From Plastoroseomonas arctica (GTDB taxonomy: Bacteria > Pseudomonadota > Alphaproteobacteria > Acetobacterales > Acetobacteraceae): a DNA stretch of 64,000 bases. The notes beneath the pieces were generated by a model. It ran no database searches. It saw only the letters and a program-made list of their open reading frames with translations, and was not told where the DNA came from. The position numbers and the translations under genes were made by a program. Each line of letters opens with the position of its first letter. Within the stretch, counting starts at the first letter, position 1. Below, one piece after another: positions 1 through 9,463 of this stretch. The stretch lies in contig NZ_JAAEDH010000014.1 in assembly GCF_018128965.1 (NCBI RefSeq), positions 62,001 to 126,000 on the forward strand, written 5' to 3'.

Positions 1-374
1 ACGCCGCGGTTGAGGCCTGCGCCGGGCGCGGGCATCGCGTGACGGCGGTGGTGGTGGACCGGTCCGGCATCATGAAGGCGCTGCTGCGCGCCGACGGCGC
101 GGGGCCGCACGGCGTGTGGGCGGCACGCGCGAAGGCCTATACCGCGGCCTCGACGCGCATCGGGACGACGCAGCTGCTTGAGGCGGTGCGGGCCAATCCG
201 GGAGCCTCGCGCCTGCCCGATGTGGAGGGCTTCCTGATCCTCGGCGGCGGCTTCCCGATCCGCGCCGGCGACGAGGTCGTGGGTGGCATCGGCGTGGACG
301 GCGCGCCCGGGGGCCTGCTGGATGACCAGTGCGCGGAGGCGGGGATCGCCCGCATCCGCGACAGACTTGGCTGA
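1..374 (+). CDS. GlcG/HbpS family (DUF336) heme-binding-like protein, 5' truncated
   Basis: Only the C-terminal part is present; the frame is open from base 3 to the stop at 372-374, so the start lies outside the window. About 123 residues are visible against a usual family length of 140-160. Family marks are the VVVDRSG strand near the beginning, the GGGFPI loop, and a C-terminal GGIGVDGAPGG stretch followed by a DDQCAEAGI helix, which is the usual end of GlcG/HbpS proteins. Members bind heme or sit in glycolate and other catabolic operons; no function can be fixed here. A GTG at 39 could mimic a start, but the matching upstream frame argues against using it. Confidence 0.8.
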   Translation, partial: AAVEACAGRGHRVTAVVVDRSGIMKALLRADGAGPHGVWAARAKAYTAASTRIGTTQLLEAVRANPGASRLPDVEGFLILGGGFPIRAGDEVVGGIGVDGAPGGLLDDQCAEAGIARIRDRLG

Positions 375-386
375 TGTCCTCAAGCT

Positions 387-458
387 CCGGGCGCCGCCTT
401 CAGCGGCTTGAAGCGCCGGGCGCCGCCTTCAGCGGCTTGGCTCGCCGGACGACCGGCG
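387..458. repeat. Tandem 24-bp direct repeat plus hairpin element between convergent genes
   Basis: A 24-bp unit at 387-410 is repeated perfectly at 416-439 (period 29). The second copy runs into the 16-mer GCTTGGCTCGCCGGAC (435-450) and a hairpin CGCCGG-acga-CCGGCG (443-458). The same 16-mer and hairpin recur at 46903-46926. The element lies between the stops of two convergent genes, so it may act as a bidirectional terminator, although no T-tract follows. Confidence 0.7.
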
Positions 459-495
459 GGCCGAAGGCCGTGCGTGGCTGTTAACGCTGGCCTGC

Positions 496-2235
496 TTACC
501 TCGGCCGCGGCGTCGTCCGGCGCGGCGCGGGGATGCGCGGCGCGGGGGTCGCCGTCCCGCCCGCTGAGGCGCGGAGGTCCGAGATCGTCACGCGGTTGGT
601 CACCTGTTCCGGGTTCGTGCGGATCTCGACGATGGCGGGCTTGCCGCTCGCCAGCGCACGCTGCACGGCGGGGACCAACTCATCCGTCGCCTCGACGATT
701 TCGCCGTGCCCGCCGAAGGCCTCGATGAACTTCGCGAAATCGGGGTTGGTGAGTGCGGTGCCGGAGACGCGGTTCGGGTAGGTGCGCTCCTGGTACATGC
801 GGATGGTGCCATACATCTGGTTGTTGAACACCAGGATGATCGGGTTCACCGCATGGTGGAAGGCGGTCGCGATCTCCTGCCCCGTCATCAGGAAGCCGCC
901 ATCGCCCACGAAGCAGATCACGGTGCGATTCGGGTGCACGATCTTCGCGCCGATCGCGGAGGGCACGCCGTAGCCCATGGCGCCGTTGGTCGGGCCGAGG
1001 AAATCCTGGCCATCCTTCAGGTGCATGAAGCGCGTGGGCCAGGTCGCGAAATTGCCGGCATCGGTGGTGAAGATGGTGTCGTCCGGCAGAGCTTTTTCGA
1101 GCGCCTGCAGCGCGCGGGCGAGGTTCAGCGGGCCCTCGTAGTCCGGCGCCTCGGCCTGCTTCAGGCGCGATGCGCGCAGCGTCTCGCGCCAGCCTGACCA
1201 GGCGGTGGAGGCGACGGGCGCCATGGCATTCGCGGCCTCGGCGAAGGCATTGAGGTCGCACGGAATACCCAGGGCCGGGCGATGCACGCGCCCGATCTCG
1301 CTCTGCTCTGGATGCACATGGATGATCGGCTGCGCGCCGGCGAAGTCGAACAGCGTGTAGCCTTGGCTCACGGGCTCACCCAGCCGCGTGCCGATGGCGA
1401 GGATGAGGTCCGCCTCGCGCGCATGGGCGACCAGGCCGGCATCGGCGCCGACGCCGAGATCGCCCACGAAATTCGCGTGCGTCCCGTCGAACAGGGATTG
1501 CCGGCGAAAGGAGACGCAGACCGGCAAATCATGCGCCACGAGGAATTTCGCGATCGCCTTGCGCCCTTCCGCGGTCCATCCCGAGCCGCCGAGGATGGCG
1601 AGCGGCCGTTCCGCTGTGGCGAGCATGTCGCGCAGCCGCGCCATGGCCTCGGGCGCGGGGTGCGGTGGGAAGACTTCGGCCGGGCCGATATCCGGCACCG
1701 TCACCTGGTGCTTCTGCATCTCCTCGCTGATCGCGATCACAACGGGGCCGGGGCGCCCGCTGGTCGCGATGTCGAAGGCGTGGGCGATGATCTCGGGGAT
1801 GCGCTTGGCGTCGTCGATCTGCGTCACCCATTTCGCGATGGGCGAGAACATGCGGCGGTAGTCGACCTCCTGGAAGGATTCGCGGTCGGTTTCTTCGACG
1901 GGGATCTGGCCGACGAGGAGCACCAGCGGCGTCGAATCCTGCATCGCGACATGCACGCCGATGGCGGCGTGGCAGGCGCCGGGGCCGCGGGTGACGATGG
2001 CCACGCCCGGCTTGCCGGTGAGCTTGCCATGGGCCTCGGCCATGTGGACGGCACCGGCCTCGAAGCGGCAGGTGATGAGCTGGAGCTGGTTGCGCACGGA
2101 ATACAAACCGTCGAGCAGATCGAGGTAGCTCTCGCCAGGCACGCAGAAGGCGTGCGTCACGCCCTGCGCGACCATCGCATCGGCCAGCACCTTGCCGCCG
2201 CTGCGCGCCTGCGCGGTGCGCTTCACTTCATTCAT
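496..2235 (-). CDS. Thiamine-diphosphate-dependent enzyme, acetolactate-synthase-like
   Basis: 579 residues, a normal length for the acetolactate synthase / benzoylformate decarboxylase superfamily. The order is N-terminal pyrimidine-binding domain (PGES with the activating Glu at residue 35), central domain (about 200-325), and C-terminal diphosphate-binding domain with a GDGGFLMTGQE...NN motif that binds Mg and ThDP. The start is the ATG at 2235, preceded by a GGAGGGG ribosome site; the frame stays open upstream but lacks such a site. There is no small regulatory subunit gene next to it, so this is probably not the housekeeping IlvB; the family also includes oxalyl-CoA, sulfoacetaldehyde and glyoxylate-type enzymes. 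The C-terminal tail (about 25 residues) is rich in Pro, Arg and Ala and looks non-conserved. Confidence 0.88.
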   Translation of the reverse strand: MNEVKRTAQARSGGKVLADAMVAQGVTHAFCVPGESYLDLLDGLYSVRNQLQLITCRFEAGAVHMAEAHGKLTGKPGVAIVTRGPGACHAAIGVHVAMQDSTPLVLLVGQIPVEETDRESFQEVDYRRMFSPIAKWVTQIDDAKRIPEIIAHAFDIATSGRPGPVVIAISEEMQKHQVTVPDIGPAEVFPPHPAPEAMARLRDMLATAERPLAILGGSGWTAEGRKAIAKFLVAHDLPVCVSFRRQSLFDGTHANFVGDLGVGADAGLVAHAREADLILAIGTRLGEPVSQGYTLFDFAGAQPIIHVHPEQSEIGRVHRPALGIPCDLNAFAEAANAMAPVASTAWSGWRETLRASRLKQAEAPDYEGPLNLARALQALEKALPDDTIFTTDAGNFATWPTRFMHLKDGQDFLGPTNGAMGYGVPSAIGAKIVHPNRTVICFVGDGGFLMTGQEIATAFHHAVNPIILVFNNQMYGTIRMYQERTYPNRVSGTALTNPDFAKFIEAFGGHGEIVEATDELVPAVQRALASGKPAIVEIRTNPEQVTNRVTISDLRASAGGTATPAPRIPAPRRTTPRPR

Positions 2236-2550
2236 GGCGAAATCCCCTCCAGCATGAGCCGGCGGGAGGGTAGGCCCGGCGGGCTGCGGGGGAAAGGTGA
2301 CCCGCGTGAGAGGACGCCACCTGGCGGAAAGTACGGTCTCCTTTCCCGCCGGCGCCAGCCAAGCCATTGATCCGATGTGGCGATGTGTAAGGGCACCTTA
2401 CTTTCGGCGCTTCTTACCGGGCCAGGTGCGGGGTTCGGACAAATCCCCTTCGGCACCCGCGGGCGGCTGATCCGATCCAGATTCATGGTTCAAAGAACAG
2501 AATATTTTCCTAATCTATCGCGGCCGCGTGGTGGTGTCCAGAGTTCCGGC
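2236..2550. other. 315-bp intergenic region upstream of the ThDP enzyme
   Basis: No convincing gene. It must hold the promoter of the leftward ThDP-enzyme gene. Two things are visible: a short palindrome GTAAGG-gca-CCTTAC at 2387-2401, about 150 bp upstream of the start, and an AT-rich patch at about 2490-2516 that contrasts with the surroundings. Neither can be tied to a known regulator. Confidence 0.5.
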
Positions 2551-2835
2551 TCACAGGTACCACCCGCGCTCCATGATCTCGAGCGTATAGGCCCGGTAGC
2601 TCATCCCCAGCGCCTCGGCGCGGGCCAGTCGGCGCAGCGCGATCTCCGGCGGCGGGGTCTTCCACGCGCGCCGATGCGCCCGGCTCCACACCCAGGCGCC
2701 CCAGCCGCCATCGGCGTCGGGCGCGTCGTCCAGCGGCGGGCCGCCATTGTCGCCGATGGAGCCCCGCTCGCGCGGCGGCGGCGCGGCATCGCGATGGCGC
2801 AGGATGGCGCCGGCGCGTCCCCTACCCCGCGACAT
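2551..2835 (-). CDS. Small conserved hypothetical protein
   Basis: 94 residues from the ATG at 2835 (a second ATG at 2847 would add four). It overlaps the 3' end of the upstream ABC ATPase gene by 14 bp, suggesting co-translation. Visible features are an Arg-rich N-terminus, a central IGDNGGPPLDD stretch, and a C-terminal helix pattern (TPPPEIALRRLARAEALG followed by a YTLEIMERG end) that looks like a folded alpha-helical domain. The combination recalls small alphaproteobacterial proteins of unknown function. No signal peptide or membrane segment is evident. Confidence 0.6.
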   Translation of the reverse strand: MSRGRGRAGAILRHRDAAPPPRERGSIGDNGGPPLDDAPDADGGWGAWVWSRAHRRAWKTPPPEIALRRLARAEALGMSYRAYTLEIMERGWYL

Positions 2836-3823
2836 TGTCCGGCACATGGATGCACCGCGCCGTGCGACCGGGGATCGGGCTGCGCGGCGCCGGCACGGCG
2901 GCGAGGCAGGCCGGTTCCGCCTCCACGCAGCGCGGCGCGAAGGAACAGGCGTTGGGCAGCGCTTCCAGGCTCGGCGGCGCGCCGGGGATGGTGGTCAGGC
3001 GCTTGCCGCGCATCCCGGAGTGCACCGTCGCCCCCAGCAGACCCTTGGCATAGGGGTGCAGCGGGCCGCGCATCAGCGCCGTGACCGGCCCCTCCTCCAC
3101 CACGCGGCCGGCATACATCACCGCCACGCGGTCCGCGATCTCGCCCGCCACGCCCAGGTCGTGCGTCACGAACACCACGCCCATGCCGAGCTCCTGCTGC
3201 AACTGCCGCAGCAGCAGCAGGATCTGGATCTGCACGGTCGCGTCGAGCGCGGTGGTCGGCTCGTCGGCCAGCAGCAGCTTCGGACGGCAGGCGAGCGCCA
3301 CCGCGATCATCGCGCGCTGCCGGAGACCGCCCGAGAGCTCATGCGGATAGGCGTCCAGCCGGCGCTTGGCCGAGGGGATCTGCACCAGCTCGAACAGCTC
3401 CAGCGCGCGCGCCATGCCCGCCGCCTGGGAGACGCCCTCATGCCGGCGCACCGTCTCGGAGATCTGCTTGCCCACGGTGAAGACCGGGTCGAGCGCGGTC
3501 ATCGGCTCCTGGAACACCATGGCCACGGTGCTGCCGCGGAATTCCTGCAGCTCGTTCTCGTGCATGGCCTGAACGTCGCGGCCGTCCACCAGGATGCCGC
3601 CGGTGACCACCGCCTTCTTGGGCAGCAGCTTCATCAGCGCGCGCATCGTCACCGACTTGCCCGAACCCGACTCACCGAGGATGCACAGCACCTCGCCCGC
3701 GGCGAGATCCAGGTCCACCCCGTTGACTGCATGCACCGTGGCATCGCGCGAGACGAAGCGCACCGAGAGGTCGCGCACGCGGACCAGTGTGTCCTTGCCG
3801 GCCATCTGCAACGCCGCGCTCAT
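2822..3823 (-). CDS. Oligopeptide/dipeptide ABC transporter ATP-binding protein (DppD/OppD type)
   Basis: 333 residues, typical for the family. Walker A GESGSGKS lies at 50-57, followed by the signature LSGGLRQR and Walker B LLLADEPTTALD. The C-terminal extension with PNACSFAPRC and further cysteines is the oligopeptide/dipeptide ATPase tail that can hold an Fe-S cluster. It is the second gene of a leftward pair; its ATG overlaps the TGA of the partner ATPase (ATGA at 3820-3823). It would power import of a peptide, opine or nickel-type ligand together with permeases and a binding protein, none of which are in the window. Confidence 0.92.
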   Translation of the reverse strand: MSAALQMAGKDTLVRVRDLSVRFVSRDATVHAVNGVDLDLAAGEVLCILGESGSGKSVTMRALMKLLPKKAVVTGGILVDGRDVQAMHENELQEFRGSTVAMVFQEPMTALDPVFTVGKQISETVRRHEGVSQAAGMARALELFELVQIPSAKRRLDAYPHELSGGLRQRAMIAVALACRPKLLLADEPTTALDATVQIQILLLLRQLQQELGMGVVFVTHDLGVAGEIADRVAVMYAGRVVEEGPVTALMRGPLHPYAKGLLGATVHSGMRGKRLTTIPGAPPSLEALPNACSFAPRCVEAEPACLAAVPAPRSPIPGRTARCIHVPDNVAG

Positions 3824-4872
3824 GCCGCGAGCCTCCCCGCCTGGCTGTGTCCGCTGCCGGGGTCGGCCATGTGGCAGGCGGCCTGGTGGCCGCCGCCGAG
3901 ATCGGCGTCGATGGGTTCGCGGGCCGCGCAGACATCCTCCGCATGCGGGCAGCGCGTGCGGAAGCGGCAGCCCGAGGGCGGGTTCACCGGGTTGGGCGGA
4001 TCGCCCGACAGCGGCGGCTCGGTACGCCGGTTCTCGGGGTCCATCGAGGGGCGGGAGGCGAGCAGCGCGCGGGTGTAGGGGTGGGCGGGGCGCTCGTAGA
4101 TTTCCTCGACGGGGCCCATCTCGACCACCTTGCCCAGATACATCACCAGAACGCGGTCGGAGATGTACTGCACCACGTTCAAATCATGGCTGATGAAGGC
4201 GTAGGTCAGCCCGAAGCTTTCCTTGAGATCGACAAGGAGGTTCAACACCTGCGCCTCGACCGATTTGTCCAGCGCCGAGACCGGCTCGTCCAGGATCACC
4301 AGGCGCGGCCGCAGCGCCAGCGCTCGGGCGATGTTCACCCGCTGCCGCTGCCCGCCGGAGAGCTCGTGCGGGTAGCGGCGCGCATATTGGGCGGGGGCGA
4401 GGCCCACGGCCGCGAGCAGTTCGCGGGCGCGCTCACGGGCTTCGCCGTCGCCCAGGCCATGCACCTTGGGCGCGAAGGCCAGGGAATCCTCGATCGGCAG
4501 GCGCGGGTTGAGCGAGGCGTAGCTGTCCTGGAACACCATCTGCACCTGGCGGCGATAGTCGCGCATGGTGATGCCGCCGGTCTGGGTGTTCTCCGCTACC
4601 CCCTCGCCGTCGAAGATCATGGAGCCCTTGTCGGGATCCATCAGGCGCATCAGCAGCCGCGCGGTGGTGGATTTGCCGCAGCCGGACTCACCCACGATCC
4701 CCAGCGTCTCGCCCTTGAGGATGGTGAAACTGATGCCGTCCACGGCGCGCACGGTCGCGACGGTGCTGCCGAAGAACCCGCCCTTGATGGGGAAGTGCTT
4801 CTGGATGCCGCGCACATCGAGCAGCGGTTGCGCGGGGCCGCCGACGTCGATCGGGAGAGGGCTCTCTGTCAT
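3820..4872 (-). CDS. Oligopeptide/dipeptide ABC transporter ATP-binding protein (DppF/OppF type)
   Basis: 350 residues from the ATG at 4872; the frame is open further upstream but the ABC homology begins just after this Met. Walker [10 protein letters not shown] is at 61-69, the signature is [15 protein letters not shown], Walker B is [12 protein letters not shown], and the C-terminal [14 protein letters not shown] tail is the family's Cys-rich end. It is first in the pair with the DppD-like ATPase, translationally coupled by a 4-bp overlap. Both halves of a heterodimeric motor are therefore intact, but the membrane subunits and receptor must be encoded elsewhere. The upstream neighbour is on the other strand, so this pair has its own promoter. 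Confidence 0.92.
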   Translation of the reverse strand: MTESPLPIDVGGPAQPLLDVRGIQKHFPIKGGFFGSTVATVRAVDGISFTILKGETLGIVGESGCGKSTTARLLMRLMDPDKGSMIFDGEGVAENTQTGGITMRDYRRQVQMVFQDSYASLNPRLPIEDSLAFAPKVHGLGDGEARERARELLAAVGLAPAQYARRYPHELSGGQRQRVNIARALALRPRLVILDEPVSALDKSVEAQVLNLLVDLKESFGLTYAFISHDLNVVQYISDRVLVMYLGKVVEMGPVEEIYERPAHPYTRALLASRPSMDPENRRTEPPLSGDPPNPVNPPSGCRFRTRCPHAEDVCAAREPIDADLGGGHQAACHMADPGSGHSQAGRLAA

Positions 4873-5091
4873 GGCATGCACGTGAGCAAGGCGCGTGCCG
4901 GCGCTTGCAGGGGTTTTCAGCCGGACGGCGGCCGCTACTGCGCAGAATTTGGGCAGGCTGCCCCGGTTCGCGAGATTTGGGGCATGCCGCCCGATTGTGG
5001 CGTCACGAAACCACCGCCATGCCGCCTTGGTCCCACCGCGAGACGGCCATGACCCCACGCCATCCTGCACATGTTCAGGAGGGTTCCCCCA

Positions 5092-5334
5092 ATGCGTCGC
5101 TTCCTCGCCGTCATCGCGCTCTCGGCCAGCGTCACCCTCGCCGGCTGCGTCAACAAGGATGGCAGCACCGATTGGGGCAGCACCCTGGCGGTCGGCGCCG
5201 GCATCGGGCTGGGTGCGGCGCTGATCGCGGTCGCGGCCTCGGGCGATGGTGGTGGCCGCCATCGCGACCGCGGCTATGCGCGCAATGACGGTCGGCGCGG
5301 GTATGCGTCGAACCAGGGGCGGTATTACCGCTGA
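5092..5334 (+). CDS. Small lipoprotein
   Basis: 80 residues. The start at 5092 is chosen because an AGGAGGG ribosome site (about 5077-5083) precedes it and because it yields a clean lipoprotein signal: MRR, a hydrophobic stretch, and lipobox LAGC with Cys19. The mature part has a short Gly/Ala hydrophobic segment (VGAGIGLGAALIAVAA) and a tail rich in Gly, Arg, Asn and Tyr ending in RYYR. The hydrophobic segment resembles glycine-zipper lipoproteins of the outer membrane. The function is unknown. The stop is one base from the convergent gpt stop. Confidence 0.72.
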   Translation: MRRFLAVIALSASVTLAGCVNKDGSTDWGSTLAVGAGIGLGAALIAVAASGDGGGRHRDRGYARNDGRRGYASNQGRYYR

Positions 5335-5335
5335 G

Positions 5336-5803
5336 TCAGAGCCGCGCGATCGGGGCGATGAATTGCGGCTCGGTGTCCCAGGGGAACAGGATCCAGGTCT
5401 CCTGGCTCACCTCGGTGATGAAGGTGTCCACCAGCGGCTTGCCGGCGGGCTTGGCGTAGACGGTCGCGACGTGGGCGCCCGGTAGCAGCGCGCGCACGAC
5501 GCGCAGCGTGGTGCCGGTGTCGACCAGGTCGTCGATCACCAGCCAGCCCTTGCCGTCGCCGGCCGCGACCGGTGTTTTCACCACCTTTGGCGCGCCGCGT
5601 TCCTCCTCGTCATAGGTGACGATGGAGATCGTCTCCACGACCCGGCATTCGAGCTCGCGCGCGATGACGGCGGCGGGGATCAGCCCGCCGCGGGTGATGG
5701 CAACGACGCCGGTGAAGGGGCCGCGCTCCAGCAGCCGCCAGGCCAGCGCACGCGCGTCGCGATGCAACTGGTCCCAGGTGACGGTGAAGTATTTGGCCGC
5801 CAT
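5336..5803 (-). CDS. gpt: Xanthine phosphoribosyltransferase
   Basis: 155 residues, matching the usual length of Gpt. It transfers 5-phosphoribosyl from PRPP to xanthine, guanine or hypoxanthine in purine salvage. The PRPP loop [11 protein letters not shown] is at 89-99, preceded by the hydrophobic strand WLVI, and the upstream TRGGLIPA loop is also typical. The start ATG (5803-5801) overlaps the stop of csaA (TGATG), so the two are co-translated. The open frame continues far upstream antisense to the gamma-glutamyltransferase gene, but only this part has homology. Confidence 0.92.
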   Translation of the reverse strand: MAAKYFTVTWDQLHRDARALAWRLLERGPFTGVVAITRGGLIPAAVIARELECRVVETISIVTYDEEERGAPKVVKTPVAAGDGKGWLVIDDLVDTGTTLRVVRALLPGAHVATVYAKPAGKPLVDTFITEVSQETWILFPWDTEPQFIAPIARL

Positions 5804-6144
5804 CAGAACAGCTTGCCGCCATCGGGCACGCGCAGGTCGGGCTTGAGCAGCACCACCGCGCCGTTCTCGTCGGGCAGGCCGAGCACCAGGATCTCGCTCT
5901 CGAAGCCGGCGATGCGGCGCGGGGGGAAGTTCACCACGGCCAGCACCTGCCGCCCGATGAGGCGGTCGGGCGAATAATGCACCGTGATCTGCGCCGAGGA
6001 TCGCTTCACCCCGAGCGGCGCGCCGAAATCCACCGCAAGCTTGATCGCGGGCTTCTTCGCCTCGGGGAAGGCCTCGGCCTCGATGATGGTGCCGACCCGG
6101 ATGTCGAGCCGCTCGAAATCGGCGTAGCTGACGGTCTCTGCCAT
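5803..6144 (-). CDS. csaA: CsaA-type tRNA-binding protein / chaperone
   Basis: 113 residues of a single OB-fold tRNA-binding domain, very close to the 110-residue Bacillus CsaA. Recognisable parts are [15 protein letters not shown] at the N-terminus, [11 protein letters not shown], and the end segment [22 protein letters not shown]. CsaA dimers bind tRNA in an MetRS-C-terminal-like way and have been linked to Sec-independent secretion chaperoning. It is the first gene of a leftward two-gene unit with gpt, overlapping by 1 bp. It diverges from the gamma-glutamyltransferase gene, so the promoters of both lie in 6145-6262. Confidence 0.9.
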   Translation of the reverse strand: MAETVSYADFERLDIRVGTIIEAEAFPEAKKPAIKLAVDFGAPLGVKRSSAQITVHYSPDRLIGRQVLAVVNFPPRRIAGFESEILVLGLPDENGAVVLLKPDLRVPDGGKLF

Positions 6145-6262
6145 GCCCCTGGTCTAGCGGAGCGGGAGGTGGCGCGGTAGGGCCGTGTTGCAGCTTTGTG
6201 TCGAAACCGCTGATATGGGCGTCATCGCCCCGCGTCTCAAACCGATCTGGACCCGCACCGCC

Positions 6263-7870
6263 ATGACCCGCGATTTTCACAGCCACGGTCGCTCCGCCGC
6301 CTATGCCGCGAACGGCATGGCCGCCACCTCGGTGCCTGCCGCCACGCTCGCCGCCCTCGACATCCTGCGCGCGGGCGGCAATGCGCTCGACGCGGCCATC
6401 GCCGCGGTGGCGGTGCTGTGCGTCGTGGAGCCCCAATCGACGGGGATCGGGGGCGACTGCTTCTGCCTCTATGCGCCGGCGGGGTCGTCCAAGCCCATCG
6501 CCATCAACGGGTCGGGGCGGGCGCCGCGAGGGGCGGATTTCGCGGCACTGAAGGCGAAGGGCGTCGAGGCGCTGACGCCCACATCGCCGCATTCGGTGAC
6601 GGTGCCAGGTGCGATCTCCGCCTGGGCGCTGCTGAATGCCACCCATGGCCGCAAGGGCCTCGACGAGCTGCTGCAGCCGGCGATCCGCCATGCCGAGGAA
6701 GGCTTTCACCTGACGCCGCGCCTGGCCTGGGATTGGAAGGGGTCCGTCGCGAAGCTCGGCCTGCATCCGGCGACGGCGAAGCGCTTCCTGCGCGACGGCG
6801 AAGCCTATGGGTTGGGCGACCGCTTCGTGCAGCCGGAACTGGCCGCCACGCTGCGCGCCATCGCCACGAAGGGGCCGGCCGGCTTCTATGAGGGCGAGGT
6901 CGCGGCCGACATGGTCGCCACGCTCCGCGCCGCCGGGGGCACGCATACCGAGGAGGATTTCGCCCGCGGCGCGACGGTGGCGGAATTCGTGGAGCCGATC
7001 ACCACGCGCTGGCGCGGGCTGGACGTGTTCCAGTGCCCACCCAACGGGTCCGGGCCGATCGTGCTGGAGATCCTCAACATCCTCAACGGCTTCTCGACCG
7101 TGGGCGAGGGCCCGCTGTCGACCGAGCGGCTGCATCGCCACATCGAGGCGGCGCGGCTTGCCTATCGCGACCGCGATGCCTTCCTCGCCGATCCGTCGCG
7201 CGTGGACGTGCCGACGGCGCACATGATCGACCCCGCCTATGGCGAGGCGCTCCGCCTGCTGATCCGCGACGACCGGGCCATGGCGGAGATGCCGGCAGCG
7301 GGGACATCCGATTTCGCGCGGCACAAGGACACGGTCTACCTCACGGTCGTGGATCGTGACGGCAATGCGTGCAGCTTCATCAACTCGCTGTTCGAGGGGT
7401 TCGGGTCGGGCATCCTCGCGGAAGCGTCGGGGGTGATGCTGCAGAACCGGGGCTATGGGTTCCGCTTCCAGGATGGGCACCCGAACTGCATCGAGGGCGA
7501 CAAGCGGCCGATGCACACGATCATCCCCGGCATGGTCTATTCGGGCGGCAAGGCGATCATGCCCTACGGCGTGATGGGCGGGCATTTCCAGCCGATGGGG
7601 CAGACGCTGTTCCTGTCCAACCACTTCGAGTTCGGGCTGGACGTTCAGTCGGCCCTCGACCTGCCGCGGCTGTTCCCGACGGGCGGCAAGGTGCAGCTGG
7701 AACGCGGCATTCCGGGGCCGGTTGTGGATAGGCTCAACCGGTTGGGCCATGATTGCGAGGTGATCGACAAGCCGCATGGCGGTGGCCAGGCGATCCTGAT
7801 CGACCGGGCGCGCGGCGTGCTGATCGGCGGGTCGGATCCGCGCAAGGATGGCTGCGCGATGGGGTATTAG
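6263..7870 (+). CDS. Gamma-glutamyltransferase family protein
   Basis: 535 residues, the full length of a GGT proenzyme. The N-terminal part carries [27 protein letters not shown], the usual start of the large subunit. The autocleavage nucleophile is expected at the Thr of [20 protein letters not shown], followed by the FGSG loop of the small subunit. No Sec signal peptide is visible from the chosen start at 6263, so it may be cytoplasmic, unlike secreted glutathione-degrading GGTs; cytoplasmic relatives act on other amides and acylated compounds. It opens a co-directional run with an amidase (4-bp gap), a cysteine hydrolase and a permease. An upstream in-frame start at 6185 exists but adds no homology. 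Confidence 0.87.
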   Translation: MTRDFHSHGRSAAYAANGMAATSVPAATLAALDILRAGGNALDAAIAAVAVLCVVEPQSTGIGGDCFCLYAPAGSSKPIAINGSGRAPRGADFAALKAKGVEALTPTSPHSVTVPGAISAWALLNATHGRKGLDELLQPAIRHAEEGFHLTPRLAWDWKGSVAKLGLHPATAKRFLRDGEAYGLGDRFVQPELAATLRAIATKGPAGFYEGEVAADMVATLRAAGGTHTEEDFARGATVAEFVEPITTRWRGLDVFQCPPNGSGPIVLEILNILNGFSTVGEGPLSTERLHRHIEAARLAYRDRDAFLADPSRVDVPTAHMIDPAYGEALRLLIRDDRAMAEMPAAGTSDFARHKDTVYLTVVDRDGNACSFINSLFEGFGSGILAEASGVMLQNRGYGFRFQDGHPNCIEGDKRPMHTIIPGMVYSGGKAIMPYGVMGGHFQPMGQTLFLSNHFEFGLDVQSALDLPRLFPTGGKVQLERGIPGPVVDRLNRLGHDCEVIDKPHGGGQAILIDRARGVLIGGSDPRKDGCAMGY

Positions 7871-7874
7871 GGCG

Positions 7875-9368
7875 ATGGAGCCCTGTGATCTCACCGCGAC
7901 CGTTGCGCGCGCGCTGATCGGGCGGAAGAAGCTCTCCCCGGTCGAGCTGCTGCACAGCTGCTTCGGGCGGATCGATGCGGTGAACCCCGCGGTCAACGCC
8001 ATCGTCGCTGAAGATCGCGACGCGTCGCTTGCCGCTGCCGTGGATGCGGAGCAGGCGGTGATGCAGGGCGACACGCTCGGCGTGCTGCATGGCCTGCCCG
8101 TGGGCATCAAGGACCTGGTCGATGTGAAGGGGCTGCGCACCACCTATGGCAGCCCGATCTTCGCCGACCACGTGCCGGAGGCGGATTGGAGCCTGGTCAC
8201 CAATCTGCGCCGCGCCGGCGCGGTGATCCTTGGCAAGACCAACACGCCGGAGTTCGGCGCCGGTGCGAATACGCGCAACACCGTCTATGGCGCAACGGGC
8301 AATCCGTTCGATCCGTCGAAGAGCGCGGCCGGGTCTTCGGGCGGGTCGGCGGTCGCGCTCGCGGCGGGGATGGTGCCGTTGTGCTCGGGGTCGGATACGG
8401 GGGGAAGTTTGCGCAATCCCGCGGCGTTCTGCGGCATTTTGGGGTATCGGCCCTCGGCGGGGTTGGTGCCGTATGAGAAGCGCGGGCATGGGTGGTCCAA
8501 CCTGCCGGTGCAGGGGCCGATGGCGCGGAATGTGGCGGATGCGAGCCTGATGCTCTCAGCAATGGCGTCCGACAATGCGGGCGACCCGTTGGCCTATACG
8601 CTGCATGACCGTGCCGTGCGCGGAAAGCCGGCGCTGTTCTCGCCGCCGCGGGGGATCGACCTGGCCAGATTGCGCCTGGCCTTCACGCCGGATTTCGGAG
8701 TCGCGCCGACCGAGAAGCATGTGCGCGGCGTCTTCGCGGAGCGGGTCGCGGCCATCGCGCCGCTGTTCGCGGGGGCAGAGGAAGCGAGCCCGGATTGTGC
8801 GGGCGGGGACGAGGCGTTCGAGATTCTGCGCGCGGCCGGGTTCCTCGCGGCGCATGGGCAGAAGGTGCGGGAGCGTCCGCAGGATTGCGGCCCGAACATC
8901 ATCGCGAATGTCGAGGAGGGGATGGGTTACAGCCTCGACGATTATGCGCGGGCGGCGACGATCCAGACTCGGATGTATCGGGCCTGGCAGGGGTTTTTCG
9001 GCAAGCATGATGTCTTGATCACGCCGTCGATCACGATCAGCCCGCGGCCGTGGCGGGAGCTGTATCCGGCCGAGATCGATGGGGCGCCGACGCGGACCTA
9101 TTTCCACTGGCTGTCGCTGGCCTACTACGTGACGCTGGTGGGCCATCCGGCGGTATCCTTGCCGATGGGTCTTGACCGGAACGGCATGCCGTTCGGGTTG
9201 CAGATCGTGGGTCCACGGGGTGGGGATGCGTACGTACTTGGGGTGGCGGCGGCGATCGAGGCCGCGTTCGCGGCGGATACGGCGCTGGCGCGCCCCGTGC
9301 CCGATCTGGCTGCTTTGCGCGCCGCACCGCCGATCTCCAATTCCGAGGCCTTTTTGAGCTGGGGCTGA
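7875..9368 (+). CDS. Amidase (amidase-signature family)
   Basis: 497 residues. The amidase signature is intact: catalytic Lys in VGIKDLVDV, the glycine/serine-rich segment [16 protein letters not shown] with the cis-Ser, and [16 protein letters not shown] with the nucleophilic Ser. It hydrolyses a carboxamide to acid and ammonia; relatives act on Asn/Gln side chains, allophanate, carbamates or nylon oligomers, and sequence alone does not select one. The start at 7875 follows the GGT stop by 4 bp, so the two are co-transcribed. A hairpin with a T-tract at 9406-9433 follows the gene. Confidence 0.9.
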   Translation: MEPCDLTATVARALIGRKKLSPVELLHSCFGRIDAVNPAVNAIVAEDRDASLAAAVDAEQAVMQGDTLGVLHGLPVGIKDLVDVKGLRTTYGSPIFADHVPEADWSLVTNLRRAGAVILGKTNTPEFGAGANTRNTVYGATGNPFDPSKSAAGSSGGSAVALAAGMVPLCSGSDTGGSLRNPAAFCGILGYRPSAGLVPYEKRGHGWSNLPVQGPMARNVADASLMLSAMASDNAGDPLAYTLHDRAVRGKPALFSPPRGIDLARLRLAFTPDFGVAPTEKHVRGVFAERVAAIAPLFAGAEEASPDCAGGDEAFEILRAAGFLAAHGQKVRERPQDCGPNIIANVEEGMGYSLDDYARAATIQTRMYRAWQGFFGKHDVLITPSITISPRPWRELYPAEIDGAPTRTYFHWLSLAYYVTLVGHPAVSLPMGLDRNGMPFGLQIVGPRGGDAYVLGVAAAIEAAFAADTALARPVPDLAALRAAPPISNSEAFLSWG

Positions 9369-9387
9369 GTCCCTCCCTCAAGTAGCC

Positions 9388-9433
9388 AAAAATAAAAGAA
9401 GGGGTCCGGGGAATTCTTTCCCCGGCCTTTTTT
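9388..9433 (+). terminator. Rho-independent terminator in an AAAAATAAAAGAA repeat element
   Basis: The element begins with an A-rich leader AAAATAAAAGAA, then GGGGTCCGGGG. The stem CCGGGGAA (9406-9413) pairs with TTCCCCGG (9418-9425) around a 4-nt loop, and TTTTTT follows at 9428-9433, so it should end transcription from the amidase. Related copies occur at 25939-26056 (inverted pair) and 36791-36840. Confidence 0.82.
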
Positions 9434-9463
9434 GTCCGGCACGCCGTTTGCTCGGTTGTTGGC

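Noticed and set aside
2387-2401. GTAAGG-gca-CCTTAC palindrome as a defined regulator site
   Set aside because: Short arms, single occurrence and no adjacent regulator gene; kept only as a note in the gap description.
5336-8143. Long antisense frame of 935 codons
   Set aside because: Only its last 155 codons (gpt) show homology; the rest is opposite the gamma-glutamyltransferase gene and reads as low-complexity Arg/His-rich sequence, typical of antisense frames in GC-rich DNA.
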